A stretch of 64,000 nucleotides of DNA, taken from assembly GCF_040719375.1 (NCBI RefSeq), contig NZ_JBFDTP010000001.1:744001-808000 (forward strand). Direction: 5' to 3'. Below, piece after piece: positions 45,224 through 55,795 of this stretch. Every line of letters begins with the position of its first letter. Positions within the stretch are counted from its first letter, which is position 1. This DNA is from Clostridium sp. AN503. GTDB lineage: Bacteria > Bacillota > Clostridia > Lachnospirales > Lachnospiraceae. The notes below the pieces were generated by a model. The model saw only the letters and a program-made list of their open reading frames with translations. It searched no databases and was not told the DNA's origin. The translations under genes were made by a program, and so were the position numbers.

Positions 45224-46021
45224 TTATGCGAAAATCTTTAAGTTGTAAGCAAGGATGCCTACTACCACCAACAGTAACGTAACCCTTGTAGAGTTCATTT
45301 TCTTTCTTCCCAGCATCCAGTATGCAAAGAATACGACCAGAGTCGGGGCCAGGGACGGCATGATCTTGTCGGCAAGCTCCTGGACGGTGATGCTGACCTC
45401 GCCCCAGTTGTACTGGTAAGCGAACTTTGCATTGACCACCGACGGGATCAGCGCGCCGATCACCGTGATACCAAGGATATTGGCCGCTTTGGTGATCTTC
45501 TTTAAACGGTTTCCGATCTCGCCTACGATCTTGGCGCCCTCCTTATAACCCATTGCAAAAAAGTTCTTCATGCAGAACAGGCGCAGCAGGCCGAAGAAGA
45601 TCCACAGGATCAGGGCCATCGGGCTGCCCTCCAGCGCCATATAGGAGGCGATGGAACCGATGATCGTTGAGGGGATCACATGGAACAGCGTATCGCCGAT
45701 ACCGGCCAGCGGTCCCATCATACCGGTCTTCAGCGCAGCGATCGTATCCACCGCATCCGCGCCGGTCTCATCCTGTAAGGCGCAGTCCACGCCCATGATG
45801 ATCGGGGCCATGGTGTTGTTGGTGTTGAAGAACTGAAGCTCGGTCTTTGCCAGCTTTTTCCGGTCCTCCTCGTCCTTCTGTTTCTTGATCATCGGAAGCA
45901 TACTGAAATAATAGCCAAGGCCCTGCATTTTCTCATAGTTCCAGCCTGCGCCGCCCAGGAAATACCATCTCCAGAATACGCTTTTGCTCTCCTTCGAGAG
46001 ACCACTCTGCACTTTACTCAT
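45224..46021 (-). CDS. PTS mannose-family EIID
   Basis: A 265-residue membrane subunit. FWRWYFLGGAGWNYEKMQGLGYYFSM is the EIID signature, followed by NTNNTMAPIIMGVDCALQDE and GMMGPLAGIGDTLFHVIPSTI, then C-terminal TM helices. EIID pairs with EIIC to form the permease. The ATG at 46021 overlaps the EIIC stop by 8 bp; a longer frame with an upstream start lies inside EIIC. Confidence 0.93.
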   Translation of the reverse strand: MSKVQSGLSKESKSVFWRWYFLGGAGWNYEKMQGLGYYFSMLPMIKKQKDEEDRKKLAKTELQFFNTNNTMAPIIMGVDCALQDETGADAVDTIAALKTGMMGPLAGIGDTLFHVIPSTIIGSIASYMALEGSPMALILWIFFGLLRLFCMKNFFAMGYKEGAKIVGEIGNRLKKITKAANILGITVIGALIPSVVNAKFAYQYNWGEVSITVQELADKIMPSLAPTLVVFFAYWMLGRKKMNSTRVTLLLVVVGILAYNLKIFA

Positions 46022-46814
46022 CGCCCATCTCACCTCCTGCAATTGTTCCTGCATCTCCTGCAGCCGGCGCAGCCTGCACCACATCATCCCTGTCGTTCTG
46101 GAAACTGTAGATCGCAAAAGCCAGACCTACAAGCGCCGCTCCCAGCACCGGCACATTCAAATATGCCGCCATAACAAATCCCGCGATCAGATAACTTATA
46201 TTCTTGCTGACCGGCAGATACCGGAGCAGGATCGCAATACCAAGAGACGGAAGGATGCCGCCCGCGGTCTTCAGTCCGTTCATCAGCCACATCGGCAGGT
46301 TGTTTACCACCAAGTTTACAAACTCAGAACCAAATACCAGCGCTAAAAATACCGGCAGCATACGGGAAAGGGACTGAGGGATCAGGCCCAGCAGGTTCAT
46401 GGTCGCTGCGCCCTCTAAGTTGCCTTCCTCTACCTTGCGCTCTGCACGGTGCTGGAAGAAGGTATTGGAAAATCTTGCCAGAATATCCAGCTGGATCATC
46501 AAAAGGCCGATCGGGATCGCCAGCGTCACGCCGAACTCCGCGCCCTGCCCGCTCTGGATCGCAAATGCCGTTCCCAGCAGCGCGCCCGTCATATAGTCCG
46601 GGATCGACGCCCCGCCAAAGTTACCGATACCCAGCACCAGGAGGTTCAGCGTACCGCCCACCACCAGGCCCGTCTGGATGTCGCCCAGTACCAGGCCTGC
46701 AAAAAATCCTGCCATGGTCGGCTTTACCATACCAAAGGTTGTATTGTTTCCGTCATAAAATGCAAATCCCGCGTATACCGTCAACAGCAGGATCTGCCAC
46801 CACTGAATTGTCAT
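46014..46814 (-). CDS. PTS mannose-family EIIC
   Basis: A 266-residue membrane permease subunit with about six to eight hydrophobic segments and the family motif region GFFAGLVLGDIQTGLVVGGTLNLLVLGIGNFGGASIPDYM (glycine-rich, binds sugar). The ATG at 46814 has GGAGGAGCAGACA upstream. It lies between EIIA and EIID. Confidence 0.93.
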   Translation of the reverse strand: MTIQWWQILLLTVYAGFAFYDGNNTTFGMVKPTMAGFFAGLVLGDIQTGLVVGGTLNLLVLGIGNFGGASIPDYMTGALLGTAFAIQSGQGAEFGVTLAIPIGLLMIQLDILARFSNTFFQHRAERKVEEGNLEGAATMNLLGLIPQSLSRMLPVFLALVFGSEFVNLVVNNLPMWLMNGLKTAGGILPSLGIAILLRYLPVSKNISYLIAGFVMAAYLNVPVLGAALVGLAFAIYSFQNDRDDVVQAAPAAGDAGTIAGGEMGDE

Positions 46815-46832
46815 TGTCTGCTCCTCCTCTTA

Positions 46833-47264
46833 TCACTCATCATCTGAATCTGCCGCCTGGGTTTCCAGATCCAGGCACGCAACACCGTCCCGCGCCGCCT
46901 GCACCAGCGCCGCGATCTCATCCAGGCTGCACACATCCATATCCCTTAACACCGCATCCACCACCATCGGCAGATTCATACCGCTCAGCACCTTGGCCCG
47001 GTCCTTCAGTCCGTGCTTGCCCAGGATCATCTCTGCCCGGTTATAGGGAGTACCGCCTCTTAAATCCGCGAATATAAGGCCCTTCTTCCCTTCCGTCAGC
47101 CAGGAACAGATATATTCCTCCAGGCGCGCCGCAAACTGCTCAATCCCTTCATCCTCTGTCAGCTCCATCGTTGTGATCTGGTCTGCCAGCGCACCCATGA
47201 CCATGCTGACCGCCGACTTCATCCCTGTTGCAATCCCTCTGTGGGATACCAGCAAAAGCTCCAT
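46833..47264 (-). CDS. PTS mannose-family EIIA of the GH88/GH35 operon
   Basis: A 143-residue EIIA. His8 in LLLVSHRGIATG is the phospho-acceptor, and FADLRGGTPYNRAEMIL matches the family loop. It differs clearly from the EIIA at 836-1270, so they are not recent duplicates. The ATG at 47264 has GATGGAGGTTAATT upstream. A longer frame runs back into the gntR gene but has no ribosome site. It is the first gene of the PTS set. Confidence 0.92.
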   Translation of the reverse strand: MELLLVSHRGIATGMKSAVSMVMGALADQITTMELTEDEGIEQFAARLEEYICSWLTEGKKGLIFADLRGGTPYNRAEMILGKHGLKDRAKVLSGMNLPMVVDAVLRDMDVCSLDEIAALVQAARDGVACLDLETQAADSDDE

Positions 47265-47337
47265 AATTAACCTCCATCTAAACCTGCGGCGCCGCCCGCC
47301 AAGCCTCCAGGCACGGGTCCGCCCCAATTCTTCGGGA

Positions 47338-48042
47338 TTAGATCGGCTCGATCTCGATACTGAAATAATCCCATCTCTTGTAACCTTCAATATACTCAAT
47401 GGTCCTTCCGTCAAACAGATAGGTGTAGCGCCGGGTAAATGCGCTGGGTTCCTGATCGTTCAGTCCCAGGAGCGCCCCCTCCTCCTCCGGAGCCGGATAT
47501 ACGATCTCCGTGATCTCCTTTGAATCTGCCTGATACAGATCGATCCCGAAATCCTCCCGGATCTTTCCATAGATCGATGAGAATTTCTCCTTGTCAGCTA
47601 CATCTTCCTCTTTTATGAATTCCCGGATGACATAGCTGTTCTGGATAATGATGGGCTTATCATCCACCAGACGCAGACGTTTAATATGATAAAACTCCTC
47701 ATCCGACCCCAGATTCAACTGCGCCGCTATAGCTGGATCCTTCATCCTGCGTATGTCAAGCACTTCCGTCCGCTCTACGGCATCCTTATACTTCTCAATG
47801 TCGGAAAACTTGACAATCTTGCCTCTTCTTGCCTTGGACACATAAGTGCCCTTCCCCTGATACCTGACCAGATAGCCCTCATTGGTCAGACACTGCAGTG
47901 CCTTGATCGCGGTGATCCCGCTCACATTATACTTTTTCTTTAAATCCGCCTCACTGTAAAACTTGTCTCCCGGCTGGAACTTGCCGTTGTTGATCTCATA
48001 GAGTAAGCTTTGTTTTATCTGCTGGTATTTTGGAATAGACAT
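47338..48042 (-). CDS. GntR/HutC-family regulator of the PTS-GH88-GH35 operon
   Basis: A 234-residue protein: winged helix at residues about 5-70 (GDKFYSEADLKKKYNVSGIT, GKGTYVSK) and a UTRA ligand-binding domain (FYHIKRLRLVDDKPIIIQNS, YIEGYKRWDYFSIEIEP). The ATG at 48042 has AAAGGAGAGGTTCGC upstream. It is encoded just upstream of the PTS genes on the same strand and probably represses them until a phosphorylated sugar binds. A perfect palindrome at 48220-48237 is a candidate operator. Confidence 0.92.
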   Translation of the reverse strand: MSIPKYQQIKQSLLYEINNGKFQPGDKFYSEADLKKKYNVSGITAIKALQCLTNEGYLVRYQGKGTYVSKARRGKIVKFSDIEKYKDAVERTEVLDIRRMKDPAIAAQLNLGSDEEFYHIKRLRLVDDKPIIIQNSYVIREFIKEEDVADKEKFSSIYGKIREDFGIDLYQADSKEITEIVYPAPEEEGALLGLNDQEPSAFTRRYTYLFDGRTIEYIEGYKRWDYFSIEIEPI

Positions 48043-48484
48043 GCGAACCTCTCCTTTTTGACTTCTTAATTGGTTAATATAATAATCTGTTGTTATCATA
48101 TCAGTTTTCCCCTCTCCATTCAATCGGAAATCTCACAAGTCCACCACGTTTCACTGCATTCTTTCAGTGATTCTGCGAAATGCCTCATCCCCCTTTTTTA
48201 TGTACTTGCTTCACTTACTAGCTTAATATATTAAGCTGTTAACCGCATAGTATCACATCCCATCTATTTTGACAAGCATTTTTTTCATTTTCCTTGAACT
48301 TTTCCCGATTTTTTCTCCTGCTTCCTAAAATCTCTATTAACCGTACCCCACCACCACAAATCCCTATTTTAAAAACACCTTATAAACCTGTCGGATTTTT
48401 ACTATAATAAATCAAAAATATCCTGTATAATCCTTCATAAAAACACCATGGAAACATGCGAGAAAAGAAAGAGAGAATACACCT
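48043..48484. other. Regulatory gap between gntR and DUF5131
   Basis: A 442-bp AT-rich gap between divergent genes. Besides the 18-bp palindrome it contains AT-rich direct repeats of TTAATATA type near 48072-48082 and no ORF with a ribosome site. Confidence 0.5.
48220..48237. promoter_or_regulatory. Perfect 18-bp palindrome, candidate GntR operator
   Basis: AGCTTAATATATTAAGCT is a perfect inverted repeat about 180 bp before the gntR start. Sites of this size and symmetry are typical of HutC/UTRA-type GntR regulators, so autoregulation of the PTS operon is likely. Confidence 0.5.
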
Positions 48485-49207
48485 ATGAACTGGGAACCAT
48501 GGACCGGCTGCTACAAGATAAGCGACGGCTGCACAAACTGTTATTTCTACGGCCCCTACGCCAAGCGCTATGGTCAGAATACCATTCAGAAAACAGACAA
48601 ATTCGACTGGCCGATCCGGCGAAACAAAAAAGGCGAATACAACATCAAAGGAAACAAGATCCTCGCCACCTGCTTCGCCACCGATTTTTTCCTGCCCGAA
48701 GCAGACGAATGGCGAAGCGAGGCCTGGGCTATGATCCATGAAAGAACCGATATTGATTTTCTGATCCTGACAAAACGGATCGACCGTTTCCCCGTATCAC
48801 TCCCCCCGGACTGGGGCGAAGGCTATGACAACGTAAACATCGGCTGCACCGTTGAAACCCAGGCCTTAGCCGACTACCGCCTCCCGCTGTTTTTATCCTA
48901 CCCGATCAAACGCCGCTTCATCGCCTGCGCGCCTCTCCTGGAAGCAATCGACCTGACGCCATACCTCCATGGAGTCGACCACGTCACCGTCGGCGGCGAA
49001 ACCAGCCGCGCAGCCCGCGAGTGCAGCTACGAGTGGGTCTTAAACATCCGCGAACAATGCCTGAGGGCCGGCAAAACCTTCTGGTTCAAAAACACCGGCT
49101 CCCTGTTCCGGCACAACGGCGTCCTGGAAAAAATCAACCCCTACAAGCAAACCAGCCTGGCAAAAGAGCTGGGCATCAATATCTCAGACGGCAAACCATT
49201 ATTTTAA
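48485..49207 (+). CDS. DUF5131 (phage Gp37/Gp68-like) radical-SAM-type protein
   Basis: A 240-residue protein. The N-terminal WEPWTGCYKISDGCTNCYFY carries three cysteines (Cys9, Cys16, Cys19) able to bind a 4Fe-4S cluster. FLILTKRIDRFP, NVNIGCTVETQA and HVTVGGETSRAARECSYEW match the DUF5131/Gp37-Gp68 family. These proteins are also found in phages and their chemistry is unknown. The next gene, TfoX, may be co-transcribed. Confidence 0.85.
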   Translation: MNWEPWTGCYKISDGCTNCYFYGPYAKRYGQNTIQKTDKFDWPIRRNKKGEYNIKGNKILATCFATDFFLPEADEWRSEAWAMIHERTDIDFLILTKRIDRFPVSLPPDWGEGYDNVNIGCTVETQALADYRLPLFLSYPIKRRFIACAPLLEAIDLTPYLHGVDHVTVGGETSRAARECSYEWVLNIREQCLRAGKTFWFKNTGSLFRHNGVLEKINPYKQTSLAKELGINISDGKPLF

Positions 49208-49246
49208 AGAACCCTTCAACAACATAAAGAAAGGCAGGTACCTCCA

Positions 49247-49567
49247 TTGGCATCAAGTACAGATTTTGTAACCTACGTCTGCGACCAGATAAACGGCGCC
49301 GGAACGATCACCTACAAAAAAATGTTCGGAGAATACGGCATCTATTGCAACAACAAGATCATCGGCGTGATCTGTGACAACCAGTTTTTTGTCAAAAAAA
49401 CCGAAGCCGGCGCCGCTCTCTGCCCCGGCCACGAAGAAGCCCCGCCCTACACCGGAGCCAAACCCCACATCATAATCGACAACATGGACGACAAACAACT
49501 CATGACACAATTCATCAAAGCCACCTACAACGAATTACCCGCCCCCAAACCCAGGGTAAAAAAATAG
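49247..49567 (+). CDS. TfoX/Sxy N-terminal-domain protein
   Basis: A 106-residue protein with the TfoX_N fold: DFVTYVCDQINGAGTITYKKMFGEYGIYCNNKIIG and DNQFFVKKTEAG. Full TfoX regulators of competence are longer; single-domain versions are common in Firmicutes and unexplained. The start is a TTG at 49247 (AAGGCAGG upstream), since alignment of the family begins at this residue and no ATG is available. Fairly sure of the family, not of the function. Confidence 0.85.
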   Translation: MASSTDFVTYVCDQINGAGTITYKKMFGEYGIYCNNKIIGVICDNQFFVKKTEAGAALCPGHEEAPPYTGAKPHIIIDNMDDKQLMTQFIKATYNELPAPKPRVKK

Positions 49568-49610
49568 CCGTTCCCGCCCGGCCCCATCCCCACCCGCCAG
49601 TACCCTCAGC

Positions 49611-49718
49611 GGGGATAAGAAACCTCCAGACCAGTGAAAAAAGATTTCTAAGTGTCTTCCGTTCGCAGACAGAAAGACACAGAAACTTTTTTCACTGGTC
49701 TGGAGGTTTCTTATCCCC
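49611..49718. repeat. Hairpin with a perfect 32-bp stem between tfoX and DUF4132
   Basis: Positions 49611-49642 pair perfectly with 49687-49718. Inside lies an internal loop (ATTTCTA against AGAAAC), a 7-bp helix GTGTCTT/AAGACAC and a 14-nt loop. The two genes converge here, and the DUF4132 stop codon (49711-49713) lies inside the right arm. A/T runs within the stem suggest a strong bidirectional terminator. It does not carry the conserved loops of the elements at 258-513 and 12565-12828. Confidence 0.85.
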
Positions 49719-52700
49719 TCACCACCATCTGCCGCAGTATCCCCGGATCCTTAATCTTCGTATCCTCCGCAAACAATAAAATCTTTGACAAAATCTCCGC
49801 CGTCTTTGGGTCCTCATCCACAAACGGCAGGAAGATCCGGCCCCGGTGCTGAGAATGTACCGGAACCACAAAAAGCATTGCATTTCCCATCTGATGGACC
49901 ACACCGCTCCCCAGATGCACCGTATACTGCCCCAGCTTCCCGTCGATCACAGCATGGCTGCCCTCCAGGCGGACATTCTTAATCTTAAACAGCTCCAGAT
50001 TGCACGCAACAATAGCCCTGCGCATTTCCACTGTAGAATGGCTGGTCTCCGGGTCCACCCCGCCCGCATGGGCGACGCTGACTGCCAGATCCACATCTCT
50101 CATGACCTCGCTGTAAAGCACATCCGGGATCTCCCTGATCTTCAGCGGCCTGAACGTCTTTCTGTCGGAGAACACCACCCACTCCAGGGTGGGCGCTTCA
50201 ATATCGCTTGGCGAGAACCAGTCTGCCATGGCATATATCCTCGCTACGATATTCTCCTTATAATAAATCTTCTGAAGCCCGTCCTCATAATCCGCAACCC
50301 ATCGGCGCCCTCTCAGCGCTCCCACGGTCTTCTGCGGCTGAATCTGATTGCCGGAGAACATCCTGGAATCCTCTTTGTCCAGTTCCTCCTCAAGCTTTAC
50401 ATAAAGCTCGCGAAATACCTGTTTAAACGGCTGGCGGAGCTTTTTCTCAAACAAAAGCTTCTGGTATTCATGCCAATGTCCGTCTTTTAACAAGTCAGAC
50501 GGATGGGCAATAAGCACCTGCATATCCGGCTCCACAGACGTTATATTCCCGGACCAGTCCATAAGACCCTTTTCCGTCAAAAATCCCATCCGGGGAAGCT
50601 GCTGCTTTCTCCCCTTCATCCATACAGGCACAGCCAGTATCTGACGCCGCCTCCATCACCACCAACGGCTCCACGATCGGGCGGACTACCGAATTAGCCG
50701 CCAGCTCCCTCAGCTCCCATACGGCAAATGCCGTTCTGTCTTCCATCGCCTGTTCCATCATCTGTCTGGTGCGCCGGTACTGCTCCTTCAGTTTTTTATG
50801 GATCTCCTGGTATTTTAAGACCGTCTCATGCTTTTTATATTTAGCAGGTACGGATTTTAAGGTTTTCCCGGCCTTCCGGCACTGAAGGCTGCTCTGTCCG
50901 GCTTCATTCACAGAGATCTTAAGCTCCAACTCATCAAGAGGCTTCCACTCAAAATAATCCTCCATGGTTCCAACCAGCCGGTTCTCCATCCTGAGCGTCA
51001 GCCTCGTCACATCCGTAAATCCCGCGTTAACGCTGAGATTCTGAAGGGCAATAGCGGCAGCACGGCTTTCACTGGCACGGCGCTGAGCGCCAAAATTTTT
51101 ACTTTCCTTTAAAAACTTCTGGATAAACTGATAGCGGTCAAGCAGATCTGCCTCCCGTTCCTGCCCAGCGCCAAGAGGCAGCAGCCCGATACTCATCAGC
51201 AGGTCCTTGTTCCGTTTTTCCTCTATCTCGGTTTTTATGGCTTCTTTTTTTACGTTCCCAAGGGCGGCATCGGCGTATTTCCTCGCCCGCGCGTGAGCGG
51301 CGCCCGTTGCGGAATATTTTGCTGCATCATACAGAAGGCGGAAATCTTTTTCTCCCAGCTTTTCATATGCCTCAAAAAACCACTGGATATCAAAAGCCCC
51401 GTCCCGCAGCTCTTCTGGTGTGAGCGGCGTGAATTTCGCAATCATGGAGGTCATGAAATCATCCAGCCGTTCCCCCGTATGGGCCATAAAATAGTAACAA
51501 CCGCTCTGGAATCCGGGCATCCCCAGGTATTCCTCCAGCAGAGGAATCCACTGCGGAACATACATGGCAAGCTCCACCAGCCGTTTTTTCGTAATATCGG
51601 TCCCCTTTAAGGCCCTTTTTAAATCCTCTGCCGTTTCCCCCGGTCCCGGACGGCATACCCTGAGCAGATGGCTGAGGACCGTCTTCCGGTCCGTGCCGCT
51701 GGAATAATAATAACTCTCGCTCCGTTTCAGCGTCTCTTTCCCCAGGGCCGTCAGGATCTGGATCATCACATCAATCCCATAGATCACGTAGATCGAGGAG
51801 ATCACCTCCGAAAACGGAGTCGCCTGCTCCCCTCTCTTAAGCTCCACCTTCAGAACCATCGGGATCACTTCCCGGTACAGTTCATGGGCCAGCCTCATCG
51901 CCGGTACCTCGTCTCCGATCCGGTCAAAAAAATATTTTCCGTCCACAAGCTGGATCACATTCCATCCAAAAAATGCATTCAGATCCCCTACCCGGGCATC
52001 CCTGGAAGATACCGCCCCGTGCTGTTCCACCGTACTGACAGGTCCCACAAGGCTTTTTAAATCCAGGAAAGTAAAAACGGCCTGATAGAACTGGTTTTTG
52101 TCCCACACGCCCCTTAGATGGCACTGGACAAAATCCGACAACTGCAGATATCCGCTCCTCTGGCAGCCATACCGGACGATTTTCTCCCTGTCTTTCCATT
52201 TCTCATAAAGTTCCTGAAGCCTAAAGCGGAGTGTAAAAGAACTCCCCCAGTCGCTGTCGCTCACCAGGCCCAGCCACCCGCGCATTTCCCCAAACACTGG
52301 AAACTCCGCGGCCCGCTTCGTACACGGCACCTTCCTTCCATCCCAGTTTGTTTCTTCATATTCAAAAAACGCATTGGACGGATCCAGGACAGAGAGCAGC
52401 TTTGCCGTTCCCACAAGCCCCCAGTGCGCTTTCATATCTGCAGGCACATACTGGGCAAACAGCGTTTCGATCACCATTTGGGCCTGCTGCCCAAACCGAT
52501 ATCCATGAACCAGATTTTTAAACGGCGGCTTTTTGAATATCCCGCTTCCAAAAACCTTTTTGTACAGGCTGATATTCTTCTCATAGTACGTCCGCTGTCT
52601 TCGGCAGCTCTGGAAAAGGTACAGCTCCAGCATCATTTCCGGCGTTTTGATCTCCCGCCGGTAAAAGTCCATCCATAAATCCTTAAACGGCAGGCCATCC

Positions 52701-54895
52701 AACGGTTCTGCCTCCGGGTCTCCATGCGTCCAGCAGCTGTTGTTCAGCCGCGTGCCAAGGATCTGTTCTTCCCCCCATGCGTCCTGGTACTCCCGCTCTT
52801 TATTCTCTTCGATCAGACTGTCCAAACACTTTAAAGCGTGAATACAGGCGTCATCCCCACAGGTAAACAGCTTCTCCGCCTGCGTCTCATCCACATTCAC
52901 AGGAGGCAGCTTCCATGCCGTTCCCGGTATGTAAAGCCCATACCCCGGCGTATTGACAATGTCCTGCGCCTCGCTCCTGGTCCCCAGAAGCTCCTCAAGC
53001 AGCACCTGCTCCCGCCCAGTCGGTTCTGAAACCGTCCGAAGGAGATCTCTCACGGCTGCAAATGTCTCCGGGTGTTCCTTCTTCACCCACAAGGCCAGAT
53101 CCAACGCTCCCATACGGCATTCCTCTGAATCCGTTTCCAGAAGGCGTTTCATCGATCCCCGGACCGCCTCCGGCTTCTGCTTCCTCAAAAGCGCCAGCAC
53201 ACCCGCCCTGCCCTTTTTGTATTTCAGATTTTTCTCGATTTCAAGATAATCCTCCACTGTAAGCTCCATATCATCTGCCAGGATATACGCAGATTTCTCC
53301 GTGGCTTCCTCCGCGTTGTGGAGCAGTTCAAACAGCGCCTTTTTCCGGACAGCTGTGGTGGGGCGGTACAAAAGCACTCTGGCTGCCAGCGCACGGATGG
53401 ATCCATACAGACTTCCCTGTCCCAGCAGCGGGATCAGCCGGGCCGCCTCATCCAGATATTCCTCATCCTGAAGCATCCACGCGATCACACACATCCTCAG
53501 GGCAATATCGGAAGGCGTCATGGTCACCCGGTACCATAGGAAAATACAGGGATTTAGGTCCAGACCTTTCCTGGGGATCCTGTTTAAGGTATCTTTAAAC
53601 AGGCCATACACTTTCCTGGCCTCCGCTTCATCCTCAAACACCCGCGTCACAGGCAGCAGTCCAGGCTTCCTGGCTTTTCCCCTCCGAAGCTCGTCGAAGG
53701 TCTCCCAGCCTCCCGTTCCGATCAGTTCTGATAAGCACTCATATCCGTCATCCATAAAGCATGGAAGAAAGCAGGCCATCAGCTCCAGATCCTCCGGACA
53801 GCTCATTATAGCTTCTTTTGCCGCTTTCCGCTTTAACGGACTATATTGAAGGGATCTGTTAAAATAAGACGCCGTCATCTTCTGGTTCTTCGTACCGTTT
53901 CGGATCAGCTCCAGCACTGCTTCGATCCCCTTCTCTGCATCATAAAAGCCTTTTGCCCAGAGACCGCAGCTGATGGCAATGGAATCATTGGATGCGATCT
54001 GCTCCCGGCAGAAGTCCTCGTCGCGCAGACACTGTCCCATCAGGCGCAGGAGTTTTTCCGTGATCCTCTCCATGCTTTTCTCATCAAATATCCCGATCCA
54101 GGTACTCACCGCCCGCCGGACGGCGGAATACCGTATTAGCCCATTTTCCTCAATCACGCCAAACAGGTGCAGAAACGCCTCAGGACGGCCTGCATCCATG
54201 GTTTCGCACACCGCCTGCCTTGCCCCTTCCTGCAGACGGGCAGCCAGCAAAAACCGCCCCAGCAGCTCATACATTTCCCGGCTTTTGCTCATGACCATCC
54301 CGCGGATCAGCTCATAGCTGAGCATCAGGGTATTGCCCTCCCCCAGCAGAATATCCTTTACCGCCTGGATCGTCTTACGGTCATCCCGGTCGATCTGTGC
54401 CGCCAGGATCCCCCCATAATGAAACCGTTCGATCCTGGCATGGTCATAAATCTCAGGATCTACATTCCCGGTCAAAAGATCCGCCAGATCTCCCCCATAA
54501 AATTCCAGCTTTGCATATGCCCACAGAAGCTGCAGGCTCTGACTGACAAAGGGACGGTAGCTTTTCCCCCGCACACTGCGCCGATACCATCCCGCCGTCA
54601 TCTGAAACTGATTCATCTGATCCAGAGCATAGTAAAATTCATCCGTCTTCTCTTGCGGGACACACGTCTCTGTCAATCCGGAAAGCTCATTTCTGTATAT
54701 GTCGCTTAAGCTCCTGTCCTCCCTGCCGTCGAACAGCCCCGTCATCCATTCATATGGCTGCCGCGGAAGAGAATCATGAATTGCCGCAGACAACAAGTGC
54801 GTCTCCATGGATGATAAATGCACCGCCCTGGCTTTTACCCCGGCAATGCAGTCCTCTGTCATCTTCCTTCTTGTCTCATAAGTATAATCCGCCAT
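49711..54895 (-). pseudogene. DUF4132 giant protein, frameshifted near the C-terminus
   Basis: The main frame (54895 to about 50600) codes about 1430 residues, mostly helical HEAT-like segments without TM helices. It ends with the DUF4132 region (RMENRLVGTMEDYFEW, WELRELAANSVVRPIVEPL). The natural C-terminus (GFLTEKGLMDWSGN, HPSDLLKDGHWHEYQKLL, LRQPFKQVFRELYVKLEEE, LRGRRWVADYEDGLQKIYY) continues in another frame to 49711. One extra base in the runs at 50592-50595 or 50611-50614 would explain the shift. The family (MolR/YehI-like) has no known function. The ATG at 54895 has GGAGGGATTGG upstream. It follows a 144-residue ORF in the same operon. Confidence 0.82.
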
Positions 54896-54905
54896 CCAAT
54901 CCCTC

Positions 54906-55340
54906 CTACAAGCCCGCCAACATGGTGAGCCTGATAAATGTGAACACCCATCCGTCTTTTCCGTCCTCATCCGCCCACGGAATCCTCTGATCCAGCCCAG
55001 TCAGCTCCTTCTCCCCGGCAAACACCCGGTAGATTCCGTCCTCAAAGCACTGGAGCGCATTCTCCACCGACGCCTCCAGCTTCGCCTCATTTCCTCCATG
55101 AACGCCAAAAGAGACCTTCCCCGCAGCCGCCTGCCCGGCGATCTCCTCCTTTGTCAGACACTTTAAGATCTGCCCTTCCTCCCTTCGCCCGTTATATTCC
55201 AGGACAAGAAGCTGCACCAGCGAAACAAGCAGCTCTCTCACCGTGTCCGGCCGCCTTTCCAGCTCAAAGGGAACAGGGGATAGCTCCGCCTGACGCTGTT
55301 TTCCGACCCGCTTCATTCTTGCATAGATTATAAACGCCAT
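54906..55340 (-). CDS. Uncharacterised small protein encoded with DUF4132
   Basis: A 144-residue protein with no signal peptide. The N-terminus is basic (FIIYARMKRVGKQRQ), and the C-terminal half contains ASVENALQCFEDGIYRVFAG. It then has ELTGLDQRIPWADEDGKDGW and a short hydrophobic end. No known domain is recognised. The ATG at 55340 has GAGGAGGTATGGT upstream; its stop is 10 bp before the DUF4132 start, so the two are one operon and probably one functional pair. Confidence 0.72.
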   Translation of the reverse strand: MAFIIYARMKRVGKQRQAELSPVPFELERRPDTVRELLVSLVQLLVLEYNGRREEGQILKCLTKEEIAGQAAAGKVSFGVHGGNEAKLEASVENALQCFEDGIYRVFAGEKELTGLDQRIPWADEDGKDGWVFTFIRLTMLAGL

Positions 55341-55743
55341 ACCATACCTCCTCGTGTGGTGTTGTCTTATGATTAGTTTAGCGAATATGGGGGGAATTGG
55401 CAAGGGTTATGAGATGGACCTTGCAGAAACCATGCAGTAAAGCCAAGGGACTATTGACGCTTTCAGGCTTTCATACTTTTAGGAAAAGTTGAGATAAAAA
55501 GGGGGTTTGTGGCTTGCATTCTGACTATGTTGTTACGTTGACTGCCATCGCTACTGCTACCATCGTAAGAACCCGATAAAAACCCATCAACAGTTTCGCA
55601 CTACTCTGATAACTGATAATGGGCTTGAGAATTTATCAACTTCAATTTTCGCAATGTTAACCAAATAATACATGTTTGAGTCCTCAGAGGTTCTCCAAAA
55701 ATAAAAGCCCCCACGAAACCTCGTAAAATCGATACTTTTTAAC
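55341..55743. other. Gene-free stretch upstream of the DUF4132 operon
   Basis: No convincing ORF, RNA or repeat was found here, apart from the promoter region expected for the minus-strand operon. The stretch ends at a decayed tRNA-Lys fragment. Confidence 0.5.
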
Positions 55744-55785
55744 TGCGCCTTCAGGGACTCTAACTCTGGGCAAATGGATTAAAAG
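55744..55785 (-). pseudogene. Decayed 3' fragment of tRNA-Lys
   Basis: Forty-two bases match the 3' half (anticodon stem to acceptor end) of the intact tRNA-Lys at 56242-56314 at 34 positions, in the same orientation. The T-loop is broken (GTTAGA instead of GTTCGA) and the 5' half is missing. About 500 bp separates the two copies, with a toxin module between. A partial tRNA repeat of this kind is the classic scar of integration at a tRNA 3' end. Confidence 0.65.
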
Positions 55786-55795
55786 GAGTTTTTTG

